From positions 2,256,458 through 2,320,457 of the forward strand of contig NC_031476.1 of NCBI RefSeq assembly GCF_000006565.2: DNA of 64,000 nt, read 5' to 3'. This document shows, in pieces, positions 35,234 to 47,600 of the stretch. Position numbers and translations under genes: made by a program. Under the pieces are notes generated by a model. It was not told where the DNA came from, ran no database searches, and worked only from the letters and a program-made list of their open reading frames with translations. Within the stretch, counting starts at the first letter, position 1. Every line of letters begins with the position of its first letter. The stretch is from Toxoplasma gondii ME49. Taxonomy: Eukaryota > Apicomplexa > Conoidasida > Eucoccidiorida > Sarcocystidae.

Positions 35234-35904
35234 GGCTCCTGACCCCTCTCGTTGCTTCAAACTCCTTAGCAATTTCCAAGCAGCCTTTACGTGTGAGATA
35301 CGCCGATATCGTAAACACTCACGAGTAAAACAAAAAGCTGTTGATCTGCAGGTGAATACAAGCACCTCAAACAATTCATGCTCTACGAAATCTCGAGTGG
35401 CAACGTGTACATCGACGCCTGCACAGATACGTGCAGAGAAATGTGGCAAGGTAACACAAATCTCGTGATATTTATTTGGTCCACCCCGTTTCCTTACCTA
35501 ACCACCAGCATGTTCACCTCGTTCGACATCAGGTAACAAGCGTAGACGTAGTGGTCACTGAAGGGCTACAGCAGCAAAACCATTCTCAGACTACGTCTAC
35601 CTGCTTGAGGAACCGGATACACAAAGGTGATCCACGGAGTTGCTGAGATGCCACCAGAGTGAAAGTGTGTGACTGCTTTCTCAGGTTCTGCAACTCCCTG
35701 GCTCTCCCGGAACGTGGTGTCTTTGTTCGCTATTCAAACCAACCTGCATGCCTCTCAGTTGCGGACTTCTTGCAAGAAGCGGGAGACGGTAGCAGCAAAC
35801 ATGTTTCTTACGAGGAGAAGCGGTATTGTTACCAACACTCATTGTAGGTTCTTCCATCTCGTCTTCCTACACAGCAACTCTCGAGGTTTGGTGACCTGAG
35901 CATT

Positions 35905-36105
35905 ATGGCAACCGGCGCGAGTCGATATTGGAGTTACAGTGGATTGGCTCCATTGCGCGATTCGTCATACGTATGCTCTGTGGACGTATCGTCATGCCCC
36001 AACAACGTTTCCCGTGCATTTTGGTTTATAGTGATCACCCTCATCGTTTCACTGGCGGCGGCGTTTACCTACGCAACAGGCCAAAATGCAGGTATGCTGT
36101 GGTAA
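35905..36105 (+). CDS. Candidate first exon with a transmembrane segment
   Basis: From the ATG at 35905 the frame encodes about 62 residues containing FWFIVITLIVSLAAAFTYAT, a clear membrane span in a type II-like position. A GCAG|gtatgc donor lies at 36091/36092, 14 bases before the in-frame stop. The remaining exons are not resolved. A possible one is near 37035 (acceptor ttgttcttcag, then RNDAEYEMWTKRHQQPP). Phase compatibility of that join needs another exon, so the gene is unproven. Confidence 0.35.
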   Translation: MATGASRYWSYSGLAPLRDSSYVCSVDVSSCPNNVSRAFWFIVITLIVSLAAAFTYATGQNAGMLW

Positions 36106-38765
36106 ATGCTGTCACCTCGAGGTAAAGATGGCTGGTCTCAGGATGGCAGCTGAAATACCTATTTAGTTCCTCGACACCCTGTGGTGGGCGTTCTCTCTAT
36201 GATAATGTAAGCACCTTTGTGAATCATGTTTGTCGTGGAGTGCATACGGGTTCCGAGAATGTATTCCAGCAGAACATTCAAGACGGCGGAAAAACCACGG
36301 AGTTTGACCTATTGTAGTCGTTGAGGGGCGCGCGAACTGCGTTTTGCCCCTACATTTAATGTGCTTTGGCTTTAAGTTTTCCGTTTGCCTTGTCGCTTCA
36401 CAGCCACACAACTGTTCTTCTCGCGTAATGCACGAGCCGTTGCTATGCTTCTGCACCCGCTCCTCGTTTCATGACGGGCTCGAAAACTGCATCCCACGGG
36501 ATTGACTCTGAAAAAAACTTCTTCGGCAACTAAACTCTTCTCTGTACACCAGCGAGACGCTTGTTGATTTCAATTGTCCCCACCATTTTCTGTTGTCGCC
36601 TCATCGTTTAGGAAACTGTGGAGGAAAAGCGGGGTGACTCTGCGCGGACATATCTGCCATTGTGCTTCAGTCAGTTTCCGTTGAGCTACATACGGCGTCA
36701 CGTGGGCGGGAGTCCCTTCTAAAATTTCCCGTGCCCAAGCTAGCGCATTTGCTTAGAATAATTCAAACTTCACTAATGGTCCTGCGGGCTAACACCGGCG
36801 TTCGTTTCCCATGCATTATGATTCGCGGCGTATACTTTGCAGGAGCATTTCTTCACTAGTTCGATGTGTGGGAGTCCACCACAGATGATATATGCCTTTA
36901 GAATACGGATATGACGGTTCGTCAAGGATCTGAGCGCAAAACTTGTACAGACAACCAGCGCTCACGAACCGGCATAACGACAATCGCGTGACGGCCGACA
37001 AAAACCACATCATGCTGAACCCAAATTGATTTGTTCTTCAGCGGAACGATGCGGAGTACGAAATGTGGACCAAACGACATCAACAACCCCCGCGTGCGTG
37101 AAGAGAAAGAACACTTGAGCACCCTCAGAGGAAAACCAAGTCTCATAGCTTCGTTCCCGGCAGAGTCGCGTTTGTTGCACTCTATTGAAACACACCATGG
37201 CGGACACGCATGCGACAACGAAACCTCACCGCTGACCAGCGGGGGACAGCGCTATAACCCGCAAAAAAAGTTTCTTACTCCGGTGTCCTGGAGAAAATTA
37301 CCATCGAAATGGCGATGTTCACGGAGATTGAGAGGATTGCCTGGAATGCTGGTCCAGTGGTACTCTTTTCCTCTGAAGCCGCTTCTGTAGCGACCGTTAG
37401 GTCTCTGCAGGGTCACTTCTGTTCCCGAGGGGGGTGTTGGCATGGCGCCAGTTGCGCAGAAGGAGAGCGTGTAACGGAACGACCGGTGAGCGTAACGTCT
37501 CGCTGTCACCTGAGTGGGGGTCGTCCGTTGGTGGCAGGAGAATCGCGCTTCCCTGCCTGGCACCGGGTACAAGTGACAATCTGCCCCTTGCAAGGCCGCA
37601 GTCTCCGGTGGGATGGGGACGGAGGTCCCCATCTCTCGGGTGATGATGAGACGCGCAACGCCTCAGGCTGGAAACAGAGCAGGGAAAAGTGTCCGCTGTG
37701 GCGCAGAGCAGGGATCACAGAGTGTCACCCCGGCTGAACAGGGCAGGTGGAGGAGCTCCTCACACCGCGTTTTTTTTTATTACAAATTATGTTATGTATA
37801 TACAACCGACAACCCCTTATGTCTCCTGGTGACGGTTTCCTGCATCTCATGTGCTAGAGGGGGATACAAATTTCCCGGTATGAAGTCAGAGTGTCGCTTG
37901 CAGCGCACAAACCCCGCTTTTGCCCACATGCATGGACTTGTGACGCCTTCTCGGGGTATTAGATGTTGTTCTTTTGTGCATTTACTGTTTTAGTAAGCCT
38001 GTTGAGAATGAATTCTGCGGACCACATACCTGCAATTGACATTTCTCTGAGTTAGGGTAGCTGGTGTTGCCGGCTGCCGTCGACTGTGTCACAGCGCGCT
38101 AAATACTCCGCCGAGTAGCCGCCAGCCAGGAATTTTAGGCTGGGCGCATAACCACAAGCATTCGCCACACTACGTTTCGATGAGCGGGGGCTGTATGCCG
38201 CAGGGAACTTGTGAGAACAGAAAACGCAATTACGCTACAGTGGATGGTCGTCAACGGAGTGCTCCGTCCCATCCAAGTGGAAGGTTTACCTGCGGCAGTT
38301 TGCACACCTCGTGATTTTGAAGCCTACCCAACCACGGATGTTTCCCCAAGTCCAGCTGGATGCTATCGTGATCATTGTAACTTGTCGCAAGGGATCTGAA
38401 ATGAGCAGCGAGTGATCCTGCTGCTCATTATCACTTTCAAAAGCACCAGGTTGCGTCACACAGCGACTGCCAGTGTTGACAACGATTTTGTGGCAATCTG
38501 CGGCTCCGGCGACAGTTTGAAGACTCTGTCTGTAAGATGGAGTTCCATTCCGAAGAAAGTGTGTGATCTGAATGTGAGTGGGGGACAACTGTTCTCGATG
38601 CAGTGTACGGGGACTGAGCTCTGTTTGAGCGACCCTCCCTTGGCTCGGCTTTGAATGTCTGACCCGCTTGTGGACGACTTGCGAGGTTTGAGCCCCTGCT
38701 ACTCGGTGGAGTGAAACCGCCAGCACAGTCCAGGAGCAATCTTGTGGCTTTCCTTGCCAGTCGAA
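36106..38765. other. Unresolved region with a GC-richer open block
   Basis: Between about 37030 and 37740 composition shifts to GC-richer DNA with long open frames on both strands (plus 37031-37390 and 37309-37737; minus 37632-37252). This suggests coding exons, but neither strand gives a recognisable product or phase-consistent splicing. The poly-T run near 37770 and the AT-rich DNA around it look non-coding. The rest is probably upstream sequence of phyA. Confidence 0.3.
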
Positions 38766-41700
38766 ATGGCTCTTGAGGACCTGCTTTTGAAGCTGCCCCG
38801 TCATCTCGTAAGCCAGATCAAAGAAGAGGCTGATGACCGTCCCATTTTCAACAGCGCAGATTCTTCGACTGCTGGCGGCCTTGAGAGGTGAGTTGCTCAC
38901 TTTGTCGGAGGTTGCAATTCTTGGAAGCACGAGACGACGCAAGAACGGCGGCACTTTGGGGGTCAGGTATGACCAATGAAGGATGGCCCTGCATAGCTTG
39001 CAAAACGTCATGAGTCAGCACCTGAGTGAGGGGCTGCGTTAGAACGATTTGAGGAGCCTCATATATCGCTCAAGAGGAGGGTGCCATACGGCGGACTAGA
39101 CGTCTGACCAAAGGTACACATTACATCATACTTGAAACGCATGCTGCACATTCTCACCCCCACGCGTGGCGGCATTGAAAAAGTCCCGTTGACGAAAATA
39201 TAATGGGGCGGAAATCCACTGTTAGGCAGTGTTAAAAAACGTCCACGGACGCCGTGTATACCACATGCATGAAGAATTTTGGATGGATGCGTCAAGATTT
39301 TTGAACGATGAATGCGTTTTGGCCTGACTCTTTTGATATACACAGGAACCGTCGAGTATACTCGGATCTTTCGTCCTTCCTTAGCGATTCGCAATTTGAC
39401 CGTCTTGTGGATCCCACAAACAAGGCTGCTGCCTTTGTCGTAGGTGTGTTGCTTGCCGGTACACTTGAAAGAATGTTGCTGACGAAGCTACGTCAACTGC
39501 AGCCCTCGTCCACAGCAGCTGGTATATGTACAACGCCTTTCATACTGGAGTGTCCTTGTATTGCAGCTTATGCTTGGTGCTCCACCCAACCGATAAGTGC
39601 CGTTTTCAGGATTGAAGCGAGATGGTTAAAGTTTGTGGTAACAGCAGGCACGCTAACAAAAAGACACCCTCGACAGAAACACAGGCGTGCAAGGAAGTGA
39701 TTGGATTTTGTGTTCTTCAACGATGTCGCCGTCCGCCACCATGAGTCCGGTGACTCCCATGTTTCTATGTCCATACGAGTGCAGTGGACAAGGCGATAGA
39801 GGACGCAGACGTGTGCCGTCGCGCAAGACAGGAAGCTGAGTACTTGCGAAGTGCGGGTCGATTCAGACAAGCTTCTTTTGGGGGCGGGAGCAGCAAGTAA
39901 GCATCGGAGGAAACTATCGAAAGACGAGGGTATTGCTCGCACATCATCTCAAGAACGCTTGTCGTTTGCTGAACATTACTCATGTCAAACGGACTTTGTT
40001 CCAGATGCATCCGGTAGCGGATTAGTATAGTATTGCACCAAACTTGAAGCGCTGACTCGACCGTTTAGCAGCTCCTACACAGCCGATCTAGGGACGAGAA
40101 CCGACTCGCTACCTATTCTGCATAAAGCCGAATTTCCCCACTGACTGAATGGTCTTATAGCAGCCGACCATTCCTTTAGGACACTCTGTTCTGTTTCAAA
40201 CGTGGAAGATGCTCCTGGCAGTTCGATGAAAGACCGCTGCGGAGGCCTACCGTTTCGTGTGTGTGAAATCGAGGTTGCTGTGGGCGGTCAGATAGTTGAA
40301 AACACAAGAGATGACTTTGACGAATGCCATGGCTTCACGCATCTCGCAAGGTAGATCTTCGCGGGAGGGTTCCACTCGCCGGTGGATTCGGTGCACCCAT
40401 ATTTCCTCCAAGGTGAAGACAGGCGTTGGATGGAGAGCTTTCACTGACGAAGAACGAACATGTCTGTGTTTCGTGTAGGTCTGTGGACACCAGAACTCGC
40501 AGTGACGAGATCGTCTGGATTCGACAGCAGGACCTCAGCGAACTCCCTGCATGCACTCAGATTGTTTCCCTGTAAGGCGCGTGGACGGTGGTCCTTGGCA
40601 GTAACGCAGACTGCGAATGGAGTTAGATGCGTTTTTCTTGGACAGCTGGAGAGCAGGAATCGCTTGGTCACCTGTGCATTTGCAGTGGTACGTACTTCCC
40701 ATGCTGCGAAAACGGCTGGTAGGGAGCAAGACGGAAACTTTTTTTCACAGGGTGTCCGCGCGCAATGGCTCTTCAGGTTTGAAGAAATCGGAGTAGCTAT
40801 CGACAAAGGCTTTGCACGATTGGGCGAAAATTTAGAGGTCCAGCAAACAGAACTGCAGTTGTCGGTCTATCCAAGTAAGCGTCTGTTCGGGTGCGTCTAC
40901 GTACCCGCTTTTGTGTGTTGAAACTACTTTGGTCCGGTTCTCGGAGTCTCTCTGTGCGCGCAACACACAGACCGACTTGCGTTAGCTATTGTATCAAGCG
41001 AGCACTCCACAAACTCGTACGGCTCGTTAGAAAGGTGTAGCATCTGTGGAGATGTGTGCTTTCTTATCCGTGTTACACAGCTGCAACTTCCTGGGAACAT
41101 TCTACCGTTTGCACATGGATATGCTCCGTTTTCATTGTAATCATTGGCCCGTCTGCACTCTGATACGCTTCAGTCCAAGGAACCACCGTAATGTCGGATG
41201 CGTGGTTTTTAACAGTGAGGGAGGGGTCACCACGGTCACAAAGCTCGTAAACAAAAATATGAAGGGACGTAAATAGTTTACGTCTCCATAGCGAGCTGCA
41301 GATCCCGGCGGGATCTCGTGCAAACAATGTATTGTTTTTGCGATTTCTCAGAGGGAACGGCCGGTTATGCGGCACATAAGGATACTGGATCGGTTTCAGG
41401 TGAGAAGCTGACAAGTAGCGTGCTTTGTAGTAAAGAACATCCATGAGCTGCGCTGCGCAAGCTATCAGGAGAACGTTTGCGTCTGTGTTCAGGTAGCACT
41501 CATTCGGAGGCCACCAATATATCTTTCGTTTCGTTCCGACACTTGCGTTTAGATGCCTAGCACCCTTTACATTTCTCTTCAATCTTTCTTGTCTTGTGTC
41601 CTGAATGAAGGCGCCGACAGGTTTCTAACGGTAATCCTCTATTTGAACGAAAACTGGAAGCCGGAATGCGGCGGTTGCTTGAGGCTTCACCTGGATGCCT

Positions 41701-42299
41701 GCCGCGTTGACATTTCTCCCTGCTTGGGAAAGTGAGTGCATACTAAAGTTACTCTTTTTTGAAAACTCGCCTGCTGATGTTCAATTTGCAAGCGTAATGT
41801 GTTAGGGTTTAGTTTAATTGGAGGCGGCAAGACGGAATCGTTACGCAGATGGCGTGAACCTTTCGGCAACACCAGAAAGCTGAAGGTTCATCGTCTGTAG
41901 TCGAGTGTTCCCTCACAACTTGAGCACGCTTCGTTTCAGCAAAACTATTCGTTTCATTTAAAAGGTCGAATCAAAATGGGAGAAACTGTGTTGCGCCGGG
42001 GCGAGCAGCCGACGCCATGTGCCATTGGAAATCTGACTGTCCACAGGGACTTGCACCTTTGAGACGCATAGACATCAGTACATGAACCAATGTGTTCATC
42101 TGTTAACCGGATATCTTGTCTGATTCTATGTGATTCTCTTTTGTGCACGATTTCCCATGTGCTTGCCGGTTGCAGACTCGTTCTCTTCAGAAGCGAGCAA
42201 CTGGAACACAGCGTCTTGCCTGTAGCATGTGCAGACCGTTTCGCAGTAACCTGCTGGTTCTCCGTTCGCCCTCGTGTAGCAGGTCAATCGGGATCGTGA
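38766..42299 (+). CDS. phyA: Prolyl 4-hydroxylase of the PhyA/EGLN type (Skp1 hydroxylase), eight exons
   Basis: Exons 38766-38887, 39346-39443, 39785-39896, 40479-40571, 40777-40874, 41041-41136, 41611-41731 and 42176-42299 are all phase-consistent and encode 287 residues. Domain landmarks match cytoplasmic prolyl hydroxylases: VVVDKAIEDADVCRRARQEA and LRSAGRFRQASFGGGSSK near the N-terminus, then RSDEIVWI. GTFYRLHMD holds the HxD iron ligands (His199, Asp201). FLTVILYLNENWKPECGGCL is the core beta strand. The last exon has the distal iron ligand His258 and Arg268, the 2-oxoglutarate anchor (SEQLEHSVLPVACADRFAVT). In Dictyostelium and Toxoplasma PhyA hydroxylates a Skp1 proline, which is then glycosylated as an oxygen-sensing step. 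Exon 6 adds about 13 residues before the CNFLGT strand and has a weak acceptor; an intermediate acceptor at 41081 breaks phase. Confidence 0.88.
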
Positions 42300-44630
42300 A
42301 ATAGATGTACTGGCATGGAGTTTATCACAAATTTGGCAGGTGTTGGCATGCACAAACCACGAGTGCATTTACTTCGGACAGTTGGCTGCATGCTTTGCCG
42401 GTTCCAAAGCACACGTTTTTCCTTCGTGGCAATCAGTGACGTGGAGGTTCTACTGCCTGGCGTGATCTAACCTTGGTTGACCATAAAGTGTTCTGTCTCT
42501 CCTGATTCGAGTGCATCTTTGCCCGCCGTGTACGGGCAATGTATGATAGTTGTGCACCGCGAACAGGAGTAGCTCTCGTAGGATGAAGACAAAACCGTGC
42601 CGTGATTTTTTTTCAAGCACGTCGACGCTGTGCGCTTCATCGATGTTCTGGTAGAATCCGGGGTGAGATTGTTCTTACTGCAGAAAGCATTGGCATTGTA
42701 GGGGTCGATGGCTACGGTTCGTGACATGGATGTTGTTTCATGTGACATGCAGTGAAAAAGCTTGTCAACATACGCCATCTGAAAACGGGTGGTCCGCATC
42801 CTTAGTTGTTGCGGAAGACAACGCGAGGAGCTGTGCGATACCTATACGAAAGAAATGGTTCCTGTCAGGAAGCTTCACAGCAGCTTGCTGGGACACCACC
42901 GAGGCACGGAAGAGTTGTCTTATCGATGCGTTCACTGAGATGCTCATTCCAGTTCTAAGTGTCTCGATGACGAATCCGCAATGCCACTTAGCTGGAAGAA
43001 GAGTTAGGCCTGGCAGCCGTGATCTCGTGGACGGGTTTCGGCCAATTTGCTTCTTCTCACAAGTGACTGCCTGCACTGCGTGCTCTTCCTTGTTAGCAAG
43101 CTGGAGTGGCACATCGACCATTACCAAATCCATTACCGTCACAGTAACTTCATACATACTACGAATACCTGAGTACTGCTTACATACTAATATTAGTAAG
43201 GACGCCTGCGGAACCTACTTACGGATACTCCATGAAACCAGTACGCAGAGTTATACTCTTACTGGCAGAAGCATCTGGACCAGATTTTGTTGCCTCTTTG
43301 TCCGCCTCAAAAGGCTTTCGGCACCGCCGCACTTGTGCCTGCTGCTCGCAGATAGAGGGCATTTTGCATCTGTCACTTGGCGCGCGTCTGCGACGGTCTT
43401 GTGAGCTGGAACAGGCCCAGGCACCGTAGGGGTGAAATACGCTTTCTACAATGCAACACGCTCATGCAAGATCAACAAAGGGTGGGGATTCGCACTCACT
43501 GCGAAGGCTGCTAGCATGTACCATGCGTGCTGCACACTTCCTTTAATAGAAGTCGGAACCTGTCGCTGGCAGCTGTCGAGTTACTGGAACACTCACTAGG
43601 TGTCAGCACCGTAATTCACGAAATCATTCGCCGTTGCCATAGGTAACCATCGAACGGCTTCAGCCGGTTTCTCTAGACTTCTAAAGCGTCAAAACCATCA
43701 GCACAAAGAAACGTATGCGCAATTCCGAACGCGTTGTCCGACGAAATAGTTGCAAAGGGATGCCGCACGGAAAACACTCCCGAGTGGAGTTACGAAAACC
43801 GCTGCCACCCCCCATGCTGCCCTCCTCGCTGCCTTCTTTTCTTACGGGACATGCAGTACATCGGGCAACAAAGGTGGCTGATTCATCGACAGAATAGGTC
43901 GACAGCTTAAAAACATTGTGTCACACACAGTGATTGTTGATTTTGTTGTGGCCAGAAAGGACGTTGGAAATGTTGTTCCGCCGCTCCGGAGCGTTCGCTG
44001 GTAGATGCCTCGCGTGCGGAATTCCTGGTTGATGAGTGACATGATGTGTTGCAGTTTGTGAAATACATGTCCTCCTGACTTCCTGCTGAAAATCCCCACA
44101 TTCGCAGGTTTTCATCTGAGATTCCTTGTCACACCTCCCTTCCAAGAAGTTCAACCGCGGCCGGGTCCTCGATTTTCTGGGTACATGCGTCATCGCGAAT
44201 CCACCGGAAAAAGGCTGGAGGTACGATACGTCTGAGTCGTGTTGCAGTTCGAGAGTTCCCTCCCTGAAAGTGCAGTTTTTCGCCTTCTCTCTCATCCTTG
44301 CTCATCCACACACACCAACCACTTCTGGCGAAAACGCGGCTGCTTCATTGCGACCGACCTCGCTTCTTCCCCGTTTCGTCACGCCAGACGCAGGACCGTT
44401 CTTTGCTCGAGGTTCTACTGAACCCTTTCCTTCACTTGCGTGATTTTCTCCCTGGTTCGGCCCCACTTTATTCGTCCGGACATCCAGGAACGGCGCTTCG
44501 GCCGCCAGCTGCCCTGCAGTCCTGCCTGCCCAACCCCCGGTGTCTGCACACCGCAGTTCCGGCGGGTTCTTTCCACACACACACACGCCGCTCCTCGGTC
44601 TCCCCTGTTGCGTAGAAAGCGTTTCTCATA
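42300..44630. other. Intergenic between phyA and ORC5, weak minus-strand candidates
   Basis: Minus-strand frames at 43157-42790 and 42799-42467 have somewhat protein-like composition, and a GGC|gtatgt donor near 42779, but no ATG or family signal. The plus-strand frame at 42721-43404 is Ser/Thr/Cys-rich and looks like noncoding translation. The 44200-44630 stretch is CT-rich (many ttct/ctcc blocks), consistent with an ORC5 5' leader. Confidence 0.3.
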
Positions 44631-47600
44631 ATGGAGGAACGAAGGGCCGCATCTGCGCGGCACGGGCAGTCAGCGACCTTGCTAGACACTTCAGGAAGCA
44701 AAAAGGGCAGTGCTGACGGCCTCCGAGCGGCGGCAGCGCGCGCGGTTGCGGCCTCCCGGCACCGGCAGTCTGGCTCTCTGGCTGCGACTGCTCAGCTGTC
44801 GACTTCTTCTGTGTCGGCGATCTCGAATCCCCTGAAGCGCCGGCGCGTCCGGGATGGCGGCGAGGAAGAGTTCTGGTCGCCCGCGCCTTCACCCGACTTC
44901 CAGAGTCCCGTCGTCGTCGAGACGCACACTTCCGAGGCGGCTGTGCCTCGCCGAAATGGCGAAGCAACCGAGCCGCGGCGACTCGCGTCCCGGGCTGGCC
45001 CAGCCTCGGGAGTACGTACAGCGGCGGACGGCTGTCGGCCGTGCGGTCTGGCCGAGGATGCCGTCGCGGCGGGGACCGCAGGCGAGAAGCAGAAGCGGCA
45101 GAAACACAGGTCCGTTGCGACGCACTCCGGGAGTTCAGAGCGCCTTGACGACGAGGCGTACGAGGTCCCCGGCCGCGACACGAGCGCGGGAAACTCCGAC
45201 GGTGCAGGGACCGACTCGCTTCTTGGCGAGTCTGTTTCTCGCCAAGATGCCGCGAAGGCCGCTGACCCCCCACCCGCAGAAGCCTCATCCCTGTGTCGCG
45301 CGGCTGTGAACAAGAGTGCTGGAGACACTCGGGAGGGGAAGCGCGCCTCCGCGGTCTCGAAGACGGCAACTCGAGCAGGGACGCCCAGTCGCGGTCACGC
45401 GGCGAGGACAGGTGCCGCCGCCAGCGAGAAGGAAAACGAGGCTCTTCAGCGTCGACGGCCATTGCCGTCCCTCAAAAACCTGTATGTACAGCTGTCAGAC
45501 GATGAAGGCGACTCGCCGGCAGCAGCCACGGGAACTCTGCCGCTTCAGTCCTTTCCTTTGTCCGGGAATCGAGCTCCCGCAGCCAGAACGGAGGAGCAGC
45601 GAGACGCCGGCGACCATGCACCTGGAGACGCGCAGGAAGGTTTCTCGGAAACCTGCGGCGACGAAAGGCGAGGACTCGCGCGCGCCTACCCCTCGCTTCT
45701 CACGCATACAGAGGGATCCGTCTCACACGGAGACAGCGAGAAGGAATTCGCCGTGAGGTCAGTCTCCGCCGCTGGCACCGTCCTCCCTGAATCTTCCTGT
45801 GAGGGAGGGCCTCTCGGAGGAACCCGAGAGGCAGAGCGGCAGGCTCAACGCACGCCTACCAGACGAGGAAACAAAGCAACTGCACACTCCAAAGAGGATG
45901 GAGACACTTTCGATGATTCTGCGCCGGGTGTCTGCCTGGCTCCGTCCTCTGGACTTCCTGTTCTTCCTCCTCAGGAGTGGAATCGCGGTCTCTACTCACA
46001 CCCTCCAGGCTTCTCGCCCCTCGCTGCTTCGGCGACTCAACACGCTGCCGCGTTCTCGTCTCCTTTCCCTTCCGTCCCCGCCTTCCAGTCTTCGGTCTCC
46101 CCGCATGCACTCGGCGCCCGCCGCCGCGCGTCCACCCTTCCGCTAGACAGCCCGTGGCACGCGGTGCCGGCGCCGCTGCGGAAGGCCGTCGCGGAGTGTA
46201 TGTACAGCTTTGGACGCGAACGCGCGCGCGAGTTGTCTCGACTCGTGGCGCTGCTCGGCGACGTCTCGCACCCGGTCTCGCCAATCGAGGTGGTGGGCCT
46301 TCCCGGGTCAGGCAAGTCCCACCTGCTCCTCTCTTTCTTCGGCGCCTCTCCGCTCGCATGGGGCTACGTGGACTGCGCCGCTGCATGCGCGACTGCAGGC
46401 GCAGGCCGCCTCGCCGCGCGCCAGGCGATCTGCGGAAAACTCCTCCTCCACCTCGCCCTGCAGCTCCGCAGGGAACTCCTCGCCGGTCTCCATACGGTTC
46501 GAGCGCTCGCAGCGAAGAACAAAAGTCGAGTAGAGACTCAGGCCTCTCAGAAGGCGCAAGAAGCTGAAACGACCCAACACCCTGAGGAGGGAGGGGAATT
46601 CGAACAACGGAGAGACGAGAAAAAAGAGACACAGGGGAGACAGATGCGCGCGAGTGCGAGGTCGCACGGCACGAAGCGCGACGATGCTTCGCCTGCAAGC
46701 TCGAGAAAGAAGGTCACTTCTTCTACCGACTCCACTGGATCTGCTTCGCCTCGAGCGAGCGATTCGACGGGGCGCCCTCTGTCATCCGACGTGTCTCCGA
46801 GTCTCCAGACTTCCTCGGCGTCGCCGTTTGCGTCTTCGGTCGCGCTCGAGAGCCTGGAAGCGGAGTTGAAGGAGAAGAAAACTCTCCTGGACCGCCTGAT
46901 GCGGCAGATGCAGAGCGGGAAACGCTCGGCAGAGACGCTCGCGTTTTCAGGTTCGCTCTTCTCCGCAGGCTTCTCCGCGAACTCCGTCGAGCAATTCGTC
47001 TCCCTCCTTCGCCAGCTCCTCCGCTGCTCTTCACCCCTCACCCGCGCCTTCAGCGTGCCTCTCGTCATCGACGAGGCGTTCACTCTCGCCCAAAACATGC
47101 CCGACCTTCTGCATGCGCTCCTGCGCCTCCCCGAGCTCCTCGGCGGCGAGGCCCGCCTGCGCAGCTCGCCCACTTTCGAACTCGACTCTTTCTCGCCTCC
47201 GAGACTCCGAAGCTCAGACGCGGCTCGGAGAGGAAATCCGGACGAGACTCAGGGAGAAGATCCGAGAGCGTTGGAATGCTTTCTGAGTTCGGAGGAAGCT
47301 CTGGAAGACAAAGAGTTGCTGGTGCCTCCTCGGAACGTGTGCGTGATTTTGGTGGGTCGGTCGCCGCTGCGTCCGGAGATTTTCGAGGGGTTTCCGCAGC
47401 CGCCGCGCGTCCATTTCCGAGCCTACGAAGGGAGCGAAGCTCGGGACATTCTCGCGCGAAGTTTCCAGGCTCTAGGCCTCCCGGTTCTGCGCCTGGCCGC
47501 TGCGCAGCAAGCCACGCGTCCGAGACTCGGCGCCGAGAAGACCCAGCAGTGTACAGACACCGCAGAGCGCGGCGCGCGACAAGACATCTGGGTGTACGGA

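Noticed and set aside
38286..39011. Minus-strand 241-codon ATG frame (MTFCKLCRAILHWSY...)
   Set aside because: Its first half is antisense to phyA exon 1, which has a strong donor and phase-consistent continuation. No splice or family support was found for the minus strand.
40309..40350. Possible extra phyA exon (DDFDECHGFTHLA)
   Set aside because: The acceptor is poor, and exon 3 joins directly to 40479 in phase with better similarity to prolyl hydroxylases.
44626..45462. Minus-strand 278-codon frame opposite the ORC5 N-terminus
   Set aside because: It is Arg/Pro/Ser-rich in the way antisense of GC-rich coding DNA always is, lacks any motif, and overlaps the well-supported ORC5 exon.
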